The notes beneath the pieces were generated by a model that was not told the origin of the DNA, ran no database searches, and saw nothing but the letters and a program-made list of their open reading frames with translations. 61,034 bases of DNA from Tenacibaculum aquimarinum (GTDB taxonomy: Bacteria > Bacteroidota > Bacteroidia > Flavobacteriales > Flavobacteriaceae), in NCBI RefSeq assembly GCF_022478115.1, contig NZ_JAKGSC010000010.1, positions 1 to 61,034 on the forward strand, in the 5' to 3' direction. How positions within the stretch are numbered: the first letter of the stretch is position 1; every line of letters starts with the position of its first letter. Positions 18,262 through 28,430 of the stretch are shown one piece after another. A program made the position numbers and the translations under genes.

Positions 18262-18408
18262 ATGGCAGTAAAACATATACCTACACAAGAAGTACATAAA
18301 GGACAAAAAGGAGGGATTACTGGTTGTGGTTTCAATACTACAGAACATTCAGATCATTGGGTTCATTCTACTAGTAAAATTACTTGTAATAAAAATGGTT
18401 GTAAGTAA
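18262..18408 (+). CDS. 48-residue Cys/His mini-protein
   Basis: A short frame, ATG 18262 to TAA 18406-18408. The protein begins MAVKHIPTQEVHKGQKG. Its second half has evenly placed potential metal ligands (TGCGFNTTEHSDHWVHSTSK, ITCNKNGCK): three Cys, three or four His and one Trp. It lies 19 bp before the TerB gene, after a terminator, so it probably leads that operon. Support for coding is the high content of organised Cys/His, the position and the normal codon use. I do not recognise a family with certainty. Confidence 0.6.
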   Translation: MAVKHIPTQEVHKGQKGGITGCGFNTTEHSDHWVHSTSKITCNKNGCK

Positions 18409-18426
18409 TTAAAAACATAAATTAAT

Positions 18427-18828
18427 ATGGAAAAAACACAAATAAGCCTGGAGGTAAAAGGACACTTTTTAAGACTATTTCAAATGGCAATGACTGATGG
18501 AGACTTTAGTCCAGAAGAATGGAAAATGCTATATCTATTTGCAGAAGAAAGAGGAATTACACAACAAGAATTAGATAGAATATTATTATCAACAACAGGT
18601 AATATAGCAATTCCAGAAACCATTGAATTAAGGATTGAATATTTGTATGATTTATCAAGAATGATTTGGGCAGATGGAAAAGTAACTGAAGATGAAAAGA
18701 GAACACTTTCCAAATACTGCAAAAAATTTGAGTTTTTAGATGAGAATATTCCCCAATTAACCGAATATCTTTTAGATGCAGTGAAAAACGGAGTGAGTAA
18801 AAATGAAATATTAAATGAATTAAAATAA
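18427..18828 (+). CDS. TerB-like protein
   Basis: 133 residues, all helical. It has the two TerB acidic motifs: FQMAMTDGDFSPEEWKMLYLFAEE near residue 20-40 and MIWADGKVTEDEKRTLSKYCKKF near 77-98, both of the form (A/T)DG-x-(V/F)-(S/T)-x-(E/D)-E. TerB domains bind metal ions and occur in tellurite-resistance and wider stress or conflict systems, where they sit with membrane proteins and vWA (TerY-type) proteins. The same company is found here: the next gene starts 4 bp later and a vWA-like lipoprotein follows. Confidence 0.85.
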   Translation: MEKTQISLEVKGHFLRLFQMAMTDGDFSPEEWKMLYLFAEERGITQQELDRILLSTTGNIAIPETIELRIEYLYDLSRMIWADGKVTEDEKRTLSKYCKKFEFLDENIPQLTEYLLDAVKNGVSKNEILNELK

Positions 18829-18832
18829 GGGT

Positions 18833-20089
18833 ATGGGAATTTTGAAAAGTTTAAGTAAAATAAAAGATAATAAAAATCAAAATGAAAGACCTTTAAAAGT
18901 TGATGACTTTGAGCAAATTAAAGTTACTTTTTTTCAAGATGGTTATGGCTCTTCAAAAGGAGCAATGGGAAATCCAACTATTTTAAAAACATCACTTGAA
19001 AATGTATTTGAAGATTACAAAGAAAAGGCTAGAAAAAATAAAGAACAACAGGATGAATTAAAAAAACCACATATTGAAAAAATTAAAAAAACTGAAACTG
19101 AAATTCATAAAAGAGAAATTGCAAAAGATATAAAGCAAAACTATATTGATACAATTGAAAAAGATATTGATAATTTAAATTTCGAAATTTCAGAAGTAAA
19201 AAAAAATCCAGTAAAATATGGGATAGACGCAGACAAAAAACCAAAAGCACAGTTTTTTATTGGGTTACTAATTCTTATTCCTTTAACCATTTATTTAATG
19301 GTTTTTTATATTTCTGCTTCTTTTAGTGCCTTTTTTAAAGAGTTTAAAGATGGTGATGTAATGGCTGCCATATTTGATGGACACGCTTTTACAAAAGCAA
19401 TAGAAGAAGGGTGGTTAGAAGCTGTATTTGTTGCGACTATTCCATTTGTATTTATGGGCTTAGGTTACATAATACATATGTATCAAAAAGAGAAAAAATC
19501 TGGAACAATAAAAATCATTGGTGTATTTATAATTACATTCATTTTTGATGCATTATTAGCATTTCAAATTGAGAAAAAAATATATGATTTTGAAAAAACA
19601 CCATCAAGTCCTGATTTTGATTTTCAAATTGCATTTACAAAACCTGAATTTTGGACAATTATTTTTGCGGGTTTTTTAGTTTATATAATTTGGGGACTTG
19701 TGTTTGATTTTATAATGAAAGAATATGAGAATTTTGATAAAATTCAAAGCTTTATTCGTGCTCACAAAGAAAACAAAAAGAATTTGTCATCAAATAAGCA
19801 AAAACTTACGGAAGAGATTTCTTCAATAAATAATGAATTAGCAGATTTTAATGGAAAAATAAAAGAAATTCAATCTACAATTGATGGTTTTATATTTGAA
19901 GAAAAAAAATATTTATTATTTCATACTGAATACTTAAAAGGTTGGTTTTTAGCAATTCAAAAAGAAATTCACCTTCCTCATAAAGAGAAAAATGAATTAA
20001 TAGACAAATGTGAAAAGACAAACCTTGTTCACATTGAAAGATTAGGTCTTAATGATACTAGTTATGAAAATTTAATTTACAAAAAATAA
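18833..20089 (+). CDS. Membrane protein with cytoplasmic coiled coils, TerB operon
   Basis: 418 residues. Residues 1-135 are charged, with a long coiled coil (KKTETEIHKREIAKDIKQ ... DNLNFEISEVKKN). Four hydrophobic segments follow: about 142-165 (FIGLLILIPLTIYLMVFY), 200-215 (AVFVATIPFVFMGLGYII), 225-243 (IKIIGVFIITFIFDALLAF) and 276-298 (TIIFAGFLVYIIWGLVFDF). The C-terminus is a second coiled coil (LTEEISSINNELADFNGKIKEIQSTI) and a soluble end. The plan resembles a membrane platform with helical arms facing the cytoplasm. No family is recognised. It begins 4 bp after the TerB gene and ends 3 bp before the vWA lipoprotein, so the three are almost surely one unit. Confidence 0.75.
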   Translation: MGILKSLSKIKDNKNQNERPLKVDDFEQIKVTFFQDGYGSSKGAMGNPTILKTSLENVFEDYKEKARKNKEQQDELKKPHIEKIKKTETEIHKREIAKDIKQNYIDTIEKDIDNLNFEISEVKKNPVKYGIDADKKPKAQFFIGLLILIPLTIYLMVFYISASFSAFFKEFKDGDVMAAIFDGHAFTKAIEEGWLEAVFVATIPFVFMGLGYIIHMYQKEKKSGTIKIIGVFIITFIFDALLAFQIEKKIYDFEKTPSSPDFDFQIAFTKPEFWTIIFAGFLVYIIWGLVFDFIMKEYENFDKIQSFIRAHKENKKNLSSNKQKLTEEISSINNELADFNGKIKEIQSTIDGFIFEEKKYLLFHTEYLKGWFLAIQKEIHLPHKEKNELIDKCEKTNLVHIERLGLNDTSYENLIYKK

Positions 20090-20092
20090 CAA

Positions 20093-20998
20093 ATGAAAAA
20101 TATTTTATTACTTCTTTTATCACTAACAATAACAAGTTGTGGAAATGATAAAAAAAGCCAAAAAGTAAAAGAGACTATCGATTTTGATTGTTCTGGTTTT
20201 AATAAAAATGATGAAAATTTAAATATTAGTATTTTATTAGATTTATCTGATAGAATTAATCCTATAACAAATCCAAATAATTCTATGGATTTCTTTAAAA
20301 GAGATATTGGTTACATTACATCTGTGAGTGAGAGTTTTCAATGTCATATTGCCAATAAAAAGTCAAGAAAAATAAATGATAACATAAAAGTTTTTTTTGA
20401 ACCTGAAAGTAATATTCCTGAATTAAACACTATTTCAACTTTGTTAAATTTAAAATTTAACAAAGATAATTCTACAATTAAAAAAATTAATAGTGTAAGT
20501 CAGATTTACCAAAAAAATATTAATGATATTTATAACATTGCTTCTCAACAAAAAGAATATAATGGTTCAAATATTTGGGGCTTTTTTAAGAATAAAGTAA
20601 ATGATTATATAAAAGAAGATCATAAAAATGTCTTAGTTATTCTAACAGATGGTTATTTATATGATAAAACAAATAAAGGCCTAAAGTCTGGAAAGAAATA
20701 CGCAAATTTTACAAGCAACACAATTAAAAATTTTAAATTAAATAACTCTAATTGGAATGCAACATTCACAAAAAAGAATATAGGCATATTACCAGCTAAT
20801 GAAAATTTAGGAAATTTAGAAGTTATAGTAATAGGTTTGAATGTTGACAAAAAAAGCAAAAACCCATATGAATTAGAAATAATGAAATTATTATGGGAAA
20901 ATTGGTTTAAAGATATGGGAATTACAAATTTTGCCATTAAAACAGCAGATTTACCATCAAATTTAGATGAAACAATTAAGAAGTTTTTAAATAAATAA
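20093..20998 (+). CDS. vWA-like lipoprotein, TerB operon
   Basis: 301 residues. The lipoprotein signal MKNILLLLLSLTITSC (Cys16) is followed by a von Willebrand A-like fold. ISILLDLSDRINPI gives the first strand and a MIDAS-like loop, and KNVLVILTDGYLYD supplies the TDG loop. EVIVIGLNVDKKS is a later strand and MKLLWENWFKDMGI a helix. The first metal loop is D-L-S-D-R instead of the canonical D-x-S-x-S, so the metal site is altered. In Ter-type systems vWA proteins (TerY) pair with TerB and others. Here the vWA would be anchored in the envelope, the TerB in the cytosol, and the coiled-coil protein could connect the two. That connection is inference. Confidence 0.72.
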   Translation: MKNILLLLLSLTITSCGNDKKSQKVKETIDFDCSGFNKNDENLNISILLDLSDRINPITNPNNSMDFFKRDIGYITSVSESFQCHIANKKSRKINDNIKVFFEPESNIPELNTISTLLNLKFNKDNSTIKKINSVSQIYQKNINDIYNIASQQKEYNGSNIWGFFKNKVNDYIKEDHKNVLVILTDGYLYDKTNKGLKSGKKYANFTSNTIKNFKLNNSNWNATFTKKNIGILPANENLGNLEVIVIGLNVDKKSKNPYELEIMKLLWENWFKDMGITNFAIKTADLPSNLDETIKKFLNK

Positions 20999-21201
20999 TT
21001 TTTCATATAATATATTTTGTAAAAAAAAAGTAACATTATTTTAAAGAAAAATTTGTGTCGTTGGAAAAATTAAACTCCATCTATTATAATTTTGCATCAT
21101 ATAATAATGTGTAGGGGCATTATCTATACCGATTAAATTATTTTATTTGGAGTTTTTATTATTTAAAGAACCTTTACATTTGAAAGTAAATAAAGTAAGT
21201 T
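20999..21201 (+). other. Intergenic region after the TerB operon
   Basis: About 200 bp with no gene. It contains the promoter described at 21061-21094 and a long-range inverted repeat whose left arm AAACTCCA (about 21072) matches TGGAGTTT (about 21148). The left arm lies between the promoter elements, so an operator or DNA loop is more likely than an RNA hairpin. A small dyad (ATAATG...CATTAT) is near 21102-21121. No clear terminator follows the vWA gene. Confidence 0.4.
21061..21094 (+). promoter_or_regulatory. Bacteroidota promoter (TTG-N23-TAATTTTG)
   Basis: TTG at 21061-21063 and TAATTTTG at 21087-21094 are 23 bp apart, within the range known for Flavobacterium promoters. It should drive the small secreted gene at 21202 with a leader of about 100 nt. 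Confidence 0.5.
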
Positions 21202-21411
21202 ATGAAATATATATTATTATCAATTTTCATCTTTTTTACAGCTTTTCAAGCTAAAGAAAAAGAAGTATTTATCTGCACCACAACATCAAGTAAAACCTAT
21301 CATATAAAAAAAGAATGTAAAGGTTTAATTAAATGTAAATCTATAATTAAAAAAATTACACAAAAGAAAGCAGAAAATGTTGGCAGAATAAAATGTAAAT
21401 TAGAAAAATAA
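21202..21411 (+). CDS. Small secreted protein with YHxxxC motif
   Basis: 69 residues with a signal peptide (MKYILLSIFIFFTAFQAK). The mature part begins EVFICTTTSSKTYHIKKECKGLIKC and continues with Lys-rich helices to RIKCKLEK. The S-K-x-YHxxxC-xxL motif is the same as in the protein at 17679 (SGKKYHLASC), but the CxxC partner is reduced to single cysteines. It may be a shortened relative that binds a metal ion in the periplasm. Function unknown. Confidence 0.65.
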   Translation: MKYILLSIFIFFTAFQAKEKEVFICTTTSSKTYHIKKECKGLIKCKSIIKKITQKKAENVGRIKCKLEK

Positions 21412-21436
21412 TCTTTACCTCTTTATACGTAATCTC

Positions 21437-21512
21437 GCGTTAGGGATTGCAGCGGAAATCCTTTTGTGAAGTATGAACAAAAGATTGTAGCGAAAAGCCC
21501 GCTCGAACGCCC
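21437..21512 (+). repeat. Dispersed intergenic repeat, copy A
   Basis: Starts GCGTTAGGGATTGCAGCGG, passes AAATCCTTTTG ... CAAAAGATTGTAGCG and ends GAACGCCC. It shares the core GATTGCA-GG-ATCCTTTT ... AAAAGAT-TAGCG-AAAGC with copies at 23201, 36764 and 39561. The two halves (ATCCTTTTG and CAAAAGAT) can form a hairpin. Together with copy C it belongs to the subtype starting CGTTAG and ending GAACGCCC. No reading frame is present between 21412 and 21650. Confidence 0.8.
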
Positions 21513-21565
21513 AAAATAGTATCACAAATAAAAACCTAAACGGAACTTTTTTCAGATTAATAGTT

Positions 21566-21611
21566 ATATGATTTATATCATATTAAAATAACTGTACATG
21601 CAATACTTTTG
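21566..21611 (+). promoter_or_regulatory. Operator-like dyad and -7 element before the 21651 gene
   Basis: ATATGAT (21566-21572) and ATCATAT (21577-21583) form a dyad with a 4-bp spacer. TACTTTTG at 21604-21611 fits TAnnTTTG and is 40 bp before the ATG. The dyad sits where a -33 element would be, and no TTG is present, so regulated transcription is plausible. Confidence 0.4.
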
Positions 21612-21650
21612 TTTAAGGATAGATTTATTAACGTTTTAAAACAATATTAA

Positions 21651-22073
21651 ATGGATAATTTAGGATTAAATTTAACGGAAGGGCAATTAAAAATAACAAT
21701 GGAAAAAGCAGTTGCTAATCAGTTTACATTAGAAGATGCTGGTTTAAATGAAGTGTATACAGTAGAGGGAGGAAATTTAAGAGTTAAAGTAGAATTAGGG
21801 TATATTAAAGATGTTAACTTTTATAAAATGCCTAAAATAGAATTTGATTATACAGAGAATATTCATGAAAGTAATTGGATAGTAGAGTTTAATGGAGAAA
21901 ATATTTTAGAGACAAAAGATCATTCAGGAAAAGCCACCATACTTCTTTTAAATAGAAAAAAAATGAAAGAATTGGTTAATCGTCATGAAAACAATTTATT
22001 AATTCATGGTAATTTTTCTGAAGAGGTTGCAATTAAAAATACCAGTTCTTTACAATTATTAGAAATTCATTAA
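21651..22073 (+). CDS. Hypothetical cytoplasmic protein
   Basis: 140 residues without signal peptide or membrane segment. The sequence has mixed helix and strand: LNLTEGQLKITMEKAVANQF, then LRVKVELGYIKDVNFYK, a strand pair SNWIVEFNGENILETKDHSGKA, and a C-terminal helix KKMKELVNRHENN. Acidic and one-domain. I do not recognise a family. It is alone, with its own promoter-like site and a bidirectional terminator behind it. Confidence 0.65.
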   Translation: MDNLGLNLTEGQLKITMEKAVANQFTLEDAGLNEVYTVEGGNLRVKVELGYIKDVNFYKMPKIEFDYTENIHESNWIVEFNGENILETKDHSGKATILLLNRKKMKELVNRHENNLLIHGNFSEEVAIKNTSSLQLLEIH

Positions 22074-22104
22074 GTTTAGTTTTTAAAAAATATAAAGCAC
22101 AAAA

Positions 22105-22129
22105 AAATCCCGCATACTATGCGGGATTT
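22105..22129. terminator. Bidirectional terminator
   Basis: AAATCCCGCAT and ATGCGGGATTT pair across a 3-nt loop, with an A-run to the left and T-rich sequence to the right. It lies between the convergent genes ending at 22073 and 22153. Confidence 0.9.
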
Positions 22130-22152
22130 CTAATTTACTCTTCTTCTTCAAT

Positions 22153-23064
22153 TTATCTTCTAGTAGTTCTTTTAGCTACTTTTCTTTTAGTCGTACTCTT
22201 AGTTGGAGTAGCTTTCTTTTGAGTTGTTCTCTTAGAAATTGCTCTCTTAGGAGTAACTTTCTTAGTAGTAGTTCTTGTAGAAGTTGTTCTCTTTGGAGTT
22301 ACCTTTTTTACGGTTGCTTTTCTTGGTGCAACTTTTCTAGGTGTAACTTTTTTTACTGCTTTTCTTTTTGGAGCAACTTTAACAGGAGCCTTATTAACAG
22401 CGCTTCTTTTATTTACTTTCTTATTATAAGTTGTGTTACCACGTGTTCTGTTGTGTGTAGCACTTGGCTTTCTTCTTTTTATAATTTTGCTACGCTTACC
22501 AATTTTAGCATTAGTATTTGCTCTGTAGTAAAAGAAGTTGTTGTCTTCTCTAAAACGAGTATAATCTCTTCTAAAATCGTTTCTGTAAAAGTAGTTATCA
22601 TAATAATCGTAAATACCTCCAATGTGTATGCTAATTCCGTTACCAGAATTATAATACGTGTTGTAATTTTTTACATGACCGTAAAAACGTGGATTTCCCC
22701 ATCTGTCATACCTCACTTCTAAATTACCAACTCTTGCTAAGTTTCCAAAGCTATAATCTATATACACACTACCAATTCGTTTTACGTTTCCGCGAACATC
22801 ATAATTAATAAATGTGTTTCCAATACGAGATACCTGACCTCTGTAATTTCTTTCAATTCTAACGCCGTTATTTTTTCTGAAATGAGTATCAAAATCAAAA
22901 TCTCCGTTTAAAAATACGTGAAACTTAATGTTTCGTTCTACAAAACTAACGGCTTCACTATAAGTATAGTTAACCCCAATTTTGTTAGTTGGTGCAATTT
23001 CTTTAGCTTGTACTGTTGTACCTAAAGTTAATAATGCTACTAATAAAAATATCCCTTTTTTCAT
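22153..23064 (-). CDS. Secreted protein with RHS-like strand repeats and a histone-H1-like basic tail
   Basis: 303 residues with a signal peptide (MKKGIFLLVALLTLGTTVQA). Residues about 60-130 have a repeated GN-V-RIG-N-x-x-IDYD pattern (RGQVSRIGNTFINYDVRGN, VKRIGSVYIDYSFGN, LARVGNLEVRYDRWGN), a short beta repeat. An aromatic region follows (YYDNYFYRNDFRRDYTRF). From about 190 the protein is Lys/Arg/Thr/Pro-rich (KVTPRKVAPRKATVKKVTPK), low complexity and like histone H1 tails. Conserved flavobacterial proteins of this type exist, without known function. The tail could bind DNA, LPS or polyanionic surface material; all inference. Confidence 0.75.
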   Translation of the reverse strand: MKKGIFLLVALLTLGTTVQAKEIAPTNKIGVNYTYSEAVSFVERNIKFHVFLNGDFDFDTHFRKNNGVRIERNYRGQVSRIGNTFINYDVRGNVKRIGSVYIDYSFGNLARVGNLEVRYDRWGNPRFYGHVKNYNTYYNSGNGISIHIGGIYDYYDNYFYRNDFRRDYTRFREDNNFFYYRANTNAKIGKRSKIIKRRKPSATHNRTRGNTTYNKKVNKRSAVNKAPVKVAPKRKAVKKVTPRKVAPRKATVKKVTPKRTTSTRTTTKKVTPKRAISKRTTQKKATPTKSTTKRKVAKRTTRR

Positions 23065-23200
23065 AATTCTAGATTTAGGGTTACGCTTACTCTATATGCT
23101 TTTCGGCTTCCGCAATTATTGTATAGTTTTCAATAAGCGTGCCAAAACTTAGTTAGCGGTATTCAGTAAGTAGTTTTCTGGTCTCTTTTTTTTCTTTTTT

Positions 23201-23283
23201 GGAGCTATTTCCTGCTTTCACTACTCGCTTTTTTTCATACTTCAAAAAGAGCTCAAACACGCCGTTCAATCAGGGCTAAGCTT
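23201..23283 (-). repeat. Dispersed intergenic repeat, copy B
   Basis: On the minus strand it reads CTTAGCCCTGATTG ... GAAAGCAGGAAATAGCTC, the same ends as copy D at 39561. The middle part differs. It lies in the 330-bp gap 23065-23395, which holds no gene. The rest of the gap is AT-rich sequence before the DinB gene and a degenerate stretch near 23095-23150 that may be another decayed copy. Confidence 0.72.
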
Positions 23284-23395
23284 ATTTGCAGCTTTTATTA
23301 CAATTAAGTTGTTAATAGATTTTTTTAGAATATTTTATTTAAAAAAGTAAATAGTTATATATTTATGCGACTTATCTTAAAAAGCCTAATTCTTA

Positions 23396-23896
23396 ATGAT
23401 TAAAGCAATAGAGAAAAACTTACAAAGAGGAATAAAATTATTAAATTCTATTTCAGACGAACAATATAGCAACGCAACAATTCTTCCATATAATTCTAGT
23501 ATTGGTTGTAATATGCGTCATATTTTAGATGCTTTTACCTGTATTTTTAACGGTTTAGAAAGTAAAAATGTAGATTTTTCGGCAAGAGAACGCAACTGTT
23601 TAGCAGAACAAACTACAGCAGCAGGTTTGGCTTATTTTGATCAAGTATTAACTCAGTTATACAATTTAGAAACTGTAGATTTCGATCAAATTATTTCGGT
23701 AACAGACGATTTAGGAACAGGAAAAATAACAGCAAATTATACATTAGGAAGCGCTTTGGCACAAGCACATAGCCATGCAATACATCATTTTGCAAGTATT
23801 GGTTTTATAATTTATCAATTAGGAATTGAATTACCTGATGCCGATTTTGGCTACAATCCAACCACACCAAAAAAAGATTTAGTCAATTCTATTTAG
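23396..23896 (+). CDS. DinB superfamily protein
   Basis: 166 residues, a four-helix bundle. The three metal-binding histidines are seen as CNMRHILDAF in the second helix and AQAHSHAIHHFASIGF in the last. DinB/YfiT proteins bind a divalent metal and include thiol-S-transferases; most flavobacterial members have no known substrate. The first helix EKNLQRGIKLLNSISDEQYSN is typical. It is transcribed alone, and its 3' end overlaps the convergent ATP-grasp gene by 18 bp. Confidence 0.85.
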   Translation: MIKAIEKNLQRGIKLLNSISDEQYSNATILPYNSSIGCNMRHILDAFTCIFNGLESKNVDFSARERNCLAEQTTAAGLAYFDQVLTQLYNLETVDFDQIISVTDDLGTGKITANYTLGSALAQAHSHAIHHFASIGFIIYQLGIELPDADFGYNPTTPKKDLVNSI

Positions 23897-24946
23897 CTTA
23901 GAAATATACTTGGTGTATTTATTTAATTTTCTAACATCTTTTAGCAAACCTAAAGTTGTTCTATGCGGCACATTTTGTACTTTATTATTGTAGATAGCAA
24001 TTTTAGTTAACTGTTTCCAATGAGTTCTCATTGTTTTTAATGCTTTAAAATACGTGGTTTTTTCAGCATCGTAAATATGAGTTGGTTCTGCAAGTATTCC
24101 GTTCAATTCAAGAATTTTAAAATCGCCATTTTCTAAATCTTCAAAAGAATTATATTTAACATCCAATCTACCATAAAACCAATTTTTAGACTGTTTGTTT
24201 AGAATATCAAATGTGTTTTCTAATTTGTTTGAAATCAAATAATTACCATTTATAAAGCGAGTTCCTTTACAATGGTTTCCAATAGCAGAAAGGTTTACTT
24301 TTTTATCTTTTTCAATAATTTCATCTAAATCTAAAGCTGGATTTTCTTTAACTAAATTGAGGTAAATAGTAGCTCTTTTATCTTTTAAAATTAAGGCTTC
24401 TAAAGTAGATTTTCCATCACCAATTACATGTAAAAATTCCTTTAAAGTAATTGAAGAAACTGTGCCTTTTTCTTCGTTTGGTAAACGATGGTAAAAAATA
24501 CCGCATTCGTTTTCCTGGGTTAAAAATTCTTGAATTAAAACAGCTATTTTATACTTCTCTAAATAGGTAATTAAAGCAGTTTCATTTTCAATTTTTTTAA
24601 CTAATAAGCCTCTAAAACCAATATCTGGTTTTGCTATAATTGGATAGGTAATTCCTTCAGAAGTTAAACTTTTTAAAGTGTTTTTTATGGATGAGTTTGC
24701 TTTATGAAATACCGTTTTTGGTAAGTGTTTTTTTGGAAGTAGAAGTAGGGTTTTGTATTTAGATTCTGTTCCAATTCCACTATTTTCTATTGCCGGATTT
24801 GTGGCTGTAAAAAAAGTTAAACTGCCTCCTTTTAGGGCTTGATATAAAGCAAACGGAATGTTTGGCAAGTAAAACATGTACATTGGCCAATATTCCCAGC
24901 TTAAGAGTTTTTGTATGCTTTTTTTAGTGCTCAAATTATTTTTCAA
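23879..24946 (-). CDS. ATP-grasp domain protein (D-Ala-D-Ala-ligase-like)
   Basis: 355 residues. An N-terminal segment with aromatic residues (WEYWPMYMFYLPNIPFALYQALKGG) is followed by an ATP-grasp fold. ITYPIIAKPDIGFRGLLVKKI is the nucleotide-binding strand-loop, LIQEFLTQENECGIFYHRLP the adenine region, and WFYGRLDVKYNS ... FKILELNGILAEPTHIY the metal-binding Asp/Glu/Asn triad. Such enzymes join a carboxylate to an amine through an acyl-phosphate. The acceptor is unknown. It is the last gene of an operon after murQ and a DUF6095 gene (11-bp overlap), and its end overlaps DinB by 18 bp. Confidence 0.78.
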   Translation of the reverse strand: MKNNLSTKKSIQKLLSWEYWPMYMFYLPNIPFALYQALKGGSLTFFTATNPAIENSGIGTESKYKTLLLLPKKHLPKTVFHKANSSIKNTLKSLTSEGITYPIIAKPDIGFRGLLVKKIENETALITYLEKYKIAVLIQEFLTQENECGIFYHRLPNEEKGTVSSITLKEFLHVIGDGKSTLEALILKDKRATIYLNLVKENPALDLDEIIEKDKKVNLSAIGNHCKGTRFINGNYLISNKLENTFDILNKQSKNWFYGRLDVKYNSFEDLENGDFKILELNGILAEPTHIYDAEKTTYFKALKTMRTHWKQLTKIAIYNNKVQNVPHRTTLGLLKDVRKLNKYTKYISKLNRID

Positions 24947-25175
24947 ATAAGGTGTCTAAAAATGTTTTAATGGTTTTAAAACCAAAGTACACTGTAAATA
25001 GAATTAGTAAACCTCCAATTGCTAATAAAAAGTAAGAAATATATATTTGCGGACTCTCTGTATAAATTCTTAACGATTTAAAACCAAGACTTAACACAAT
25101 AGGAGAGAAGACTAACAAACCTAATAAGATTAGTAGTTGCTTAATTCCTTTTTCAAAAGTTGCAGGTTTAGGCAT
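24936..25175 (-). CDS. DUF6095-like mini membrane protein
   Basis: 79 residues with two transmembrane helices (KQLLILLGLLVFSPIVLSLGF and YFLLAIGGLLILFTVYFGFK). The two-helix plan with the short polar ends matches the flavobacterial DUF6095 family as I remember it. It overlaps murQ by 8 bp and the ATP-grasp gene by 11 bp, so the three genes are translationally linked. Function unknown. Confidence 0.75.
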   Translation of the reverse strand: MPKPATFEKGIKQLLILLGLLVFSPIVLSLGFKSLRIYTESPQIYISYFLLAIGGLLILFTVYFGFKTIKTFLDTLFEK

Positions 25176-25983
25176 TTGTATAATTTTTTAAAGCTTCTCT
25201 AACGTTTCCGTATTTTTTTAATAAAACACTAGCAGTTTCTTGGTCGATATTTAATTCAGTAATTAACATTTTTTCTGCTCTATCTACTAATTTATTATTA
25301 GAGAGTTGCATGTCTACCATTTTGTTGCCTTTTACTTTTCCTAACTGAATCATTGCAGCAGTAGAAAGCATGTTTAAAACTAATTTTTGAGCTGTTCCTG
25401 CTTTCATTCTCGAGCTTCCTGTTACAAATTCAGGTCCAACAACAACCTCTATAGGAAATTGTGCTGTTTCAGCTAAAGGACTTCCTGTGTTACAAGTTAT
25501 ACAACCTGTTATGATATTGTTTTTATTACATTTTTCTAGCGCTGAAATTACATAAGGAGTTGTACCTGAAGCAGCAATACCAATTACAACATCATTTTTA
25601 GAAATGTTGTGTTCTTGTAAATCTGCCCAACCTTGTTCTGTTGAATCTTCAGCAAATTCTACAGCTTTTCTAATAGCATAATCTCCACCAGCAATTAAAC
25701 CAACTACAAGTTCATGAGGAACACCAAATGTTGGTGGACATTCCGAAGCATCAACAATTCCTAATCTTCCGGAAGTTCCTGCTCCAATGTAAAATAAACG
25801 TCTGCCAATTTTTAGTTTTTCAACAATGACTTCTGTTAGCTTTTCTATTTGTGGTAGCGATTTTTCTACCGCAAGCGGAACGGTTTTGTCTTCATTATTA
25901 ATATTAGTTAATAATTCAGAAATACTCATTTTTTCTAAATGATTATATTTTGATGCTTGTTCTGTTGTTTTGGTAAAACTCAT
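25168..25983 (-). CDS. murQ: N-acetylmuramic acid 6-phosphate etherase
   Basis: 271 residues. The SIS-fold signature RLFYIGAGTSGRLGIVDASECPPTFGVP is nearly invariant in MurQ. AASGTTPYVISALEK and GSSRMKAGTAQKLVLNMLSTAAM are further family motifs, and a catalytic Glu is in DASECPP. The enzyme cleaves the lactyl ether of MurNAc-6-P to give GlcNAc-6-P and lactate, recycling cell-wall sugar in the cytosol. It opens the operon with the DUF6095 and ATP-grasp genes. No murP or anhydro-MurNAc kinase is in the window. Confidence 0.95.
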   Translation of the reverse strand: MSFTKTTEQASKYNHLEKMSISELLTNINNEDKTVPLAVEKSLPQIEKLTEVIVEKLKIGRRLFYIGAGTSGRLGIVDASECPPTFGVPHELVVGLIAGGDYAIRKAVEFAEDSTEQGWADLQEHNISKNDVVIGIAASGTTPYVISALEKCNKNNIITGCITCNTGSPLAETAQFPIEVVVGPEFVTGSSRMKAGTAQKLVLNMLSTAAMIQLGKVKGNKMVDMQLSNNKLVDRAEKMLITELNIDQETASVLLKKYGNVREALKNYTNA

Positions 25984-25995
25984 ATTTTCAAAAAT

Positions 25996-26025
25996 AAAAA
26001 AAGCAGACTTAAAAGTCTGCTTTTT
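25996..26025 (-). terminator. Terminator of icd (minus strand)
   Basis: AAAAGCAGACTT pairs with AAGTCTGCTTTT. The T-run is on the minus strand, downstream of the icd stop. Confidence 0.88.
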
Positions 26026-26045
26026 CTTAGTAAAATGTATTTGAA

Positions 26046-28274
<2,229 letters not shown>

Positions 28275-28430
28275 TTATATGTGTTTTTTTATGTTGCGTT
28301 AACAACGAATAAATTTAATTTGAAACGGTAGCAAATTTACAACTTTTGCTTGAGATTTTTATTGCTAAAATCTTATTATTTAACTTAGTTTTTTGCGGAT
28401 TTAACAAATAATAAAAAAAGGAAGTATAAA

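Noticed and set aside
22219..22722. Ser/Cys/Phe-rich plus-strand open frame
   Set aside because: Mirror image of the Lys/Arg/Thr tail of the minus-strand secreted protein.
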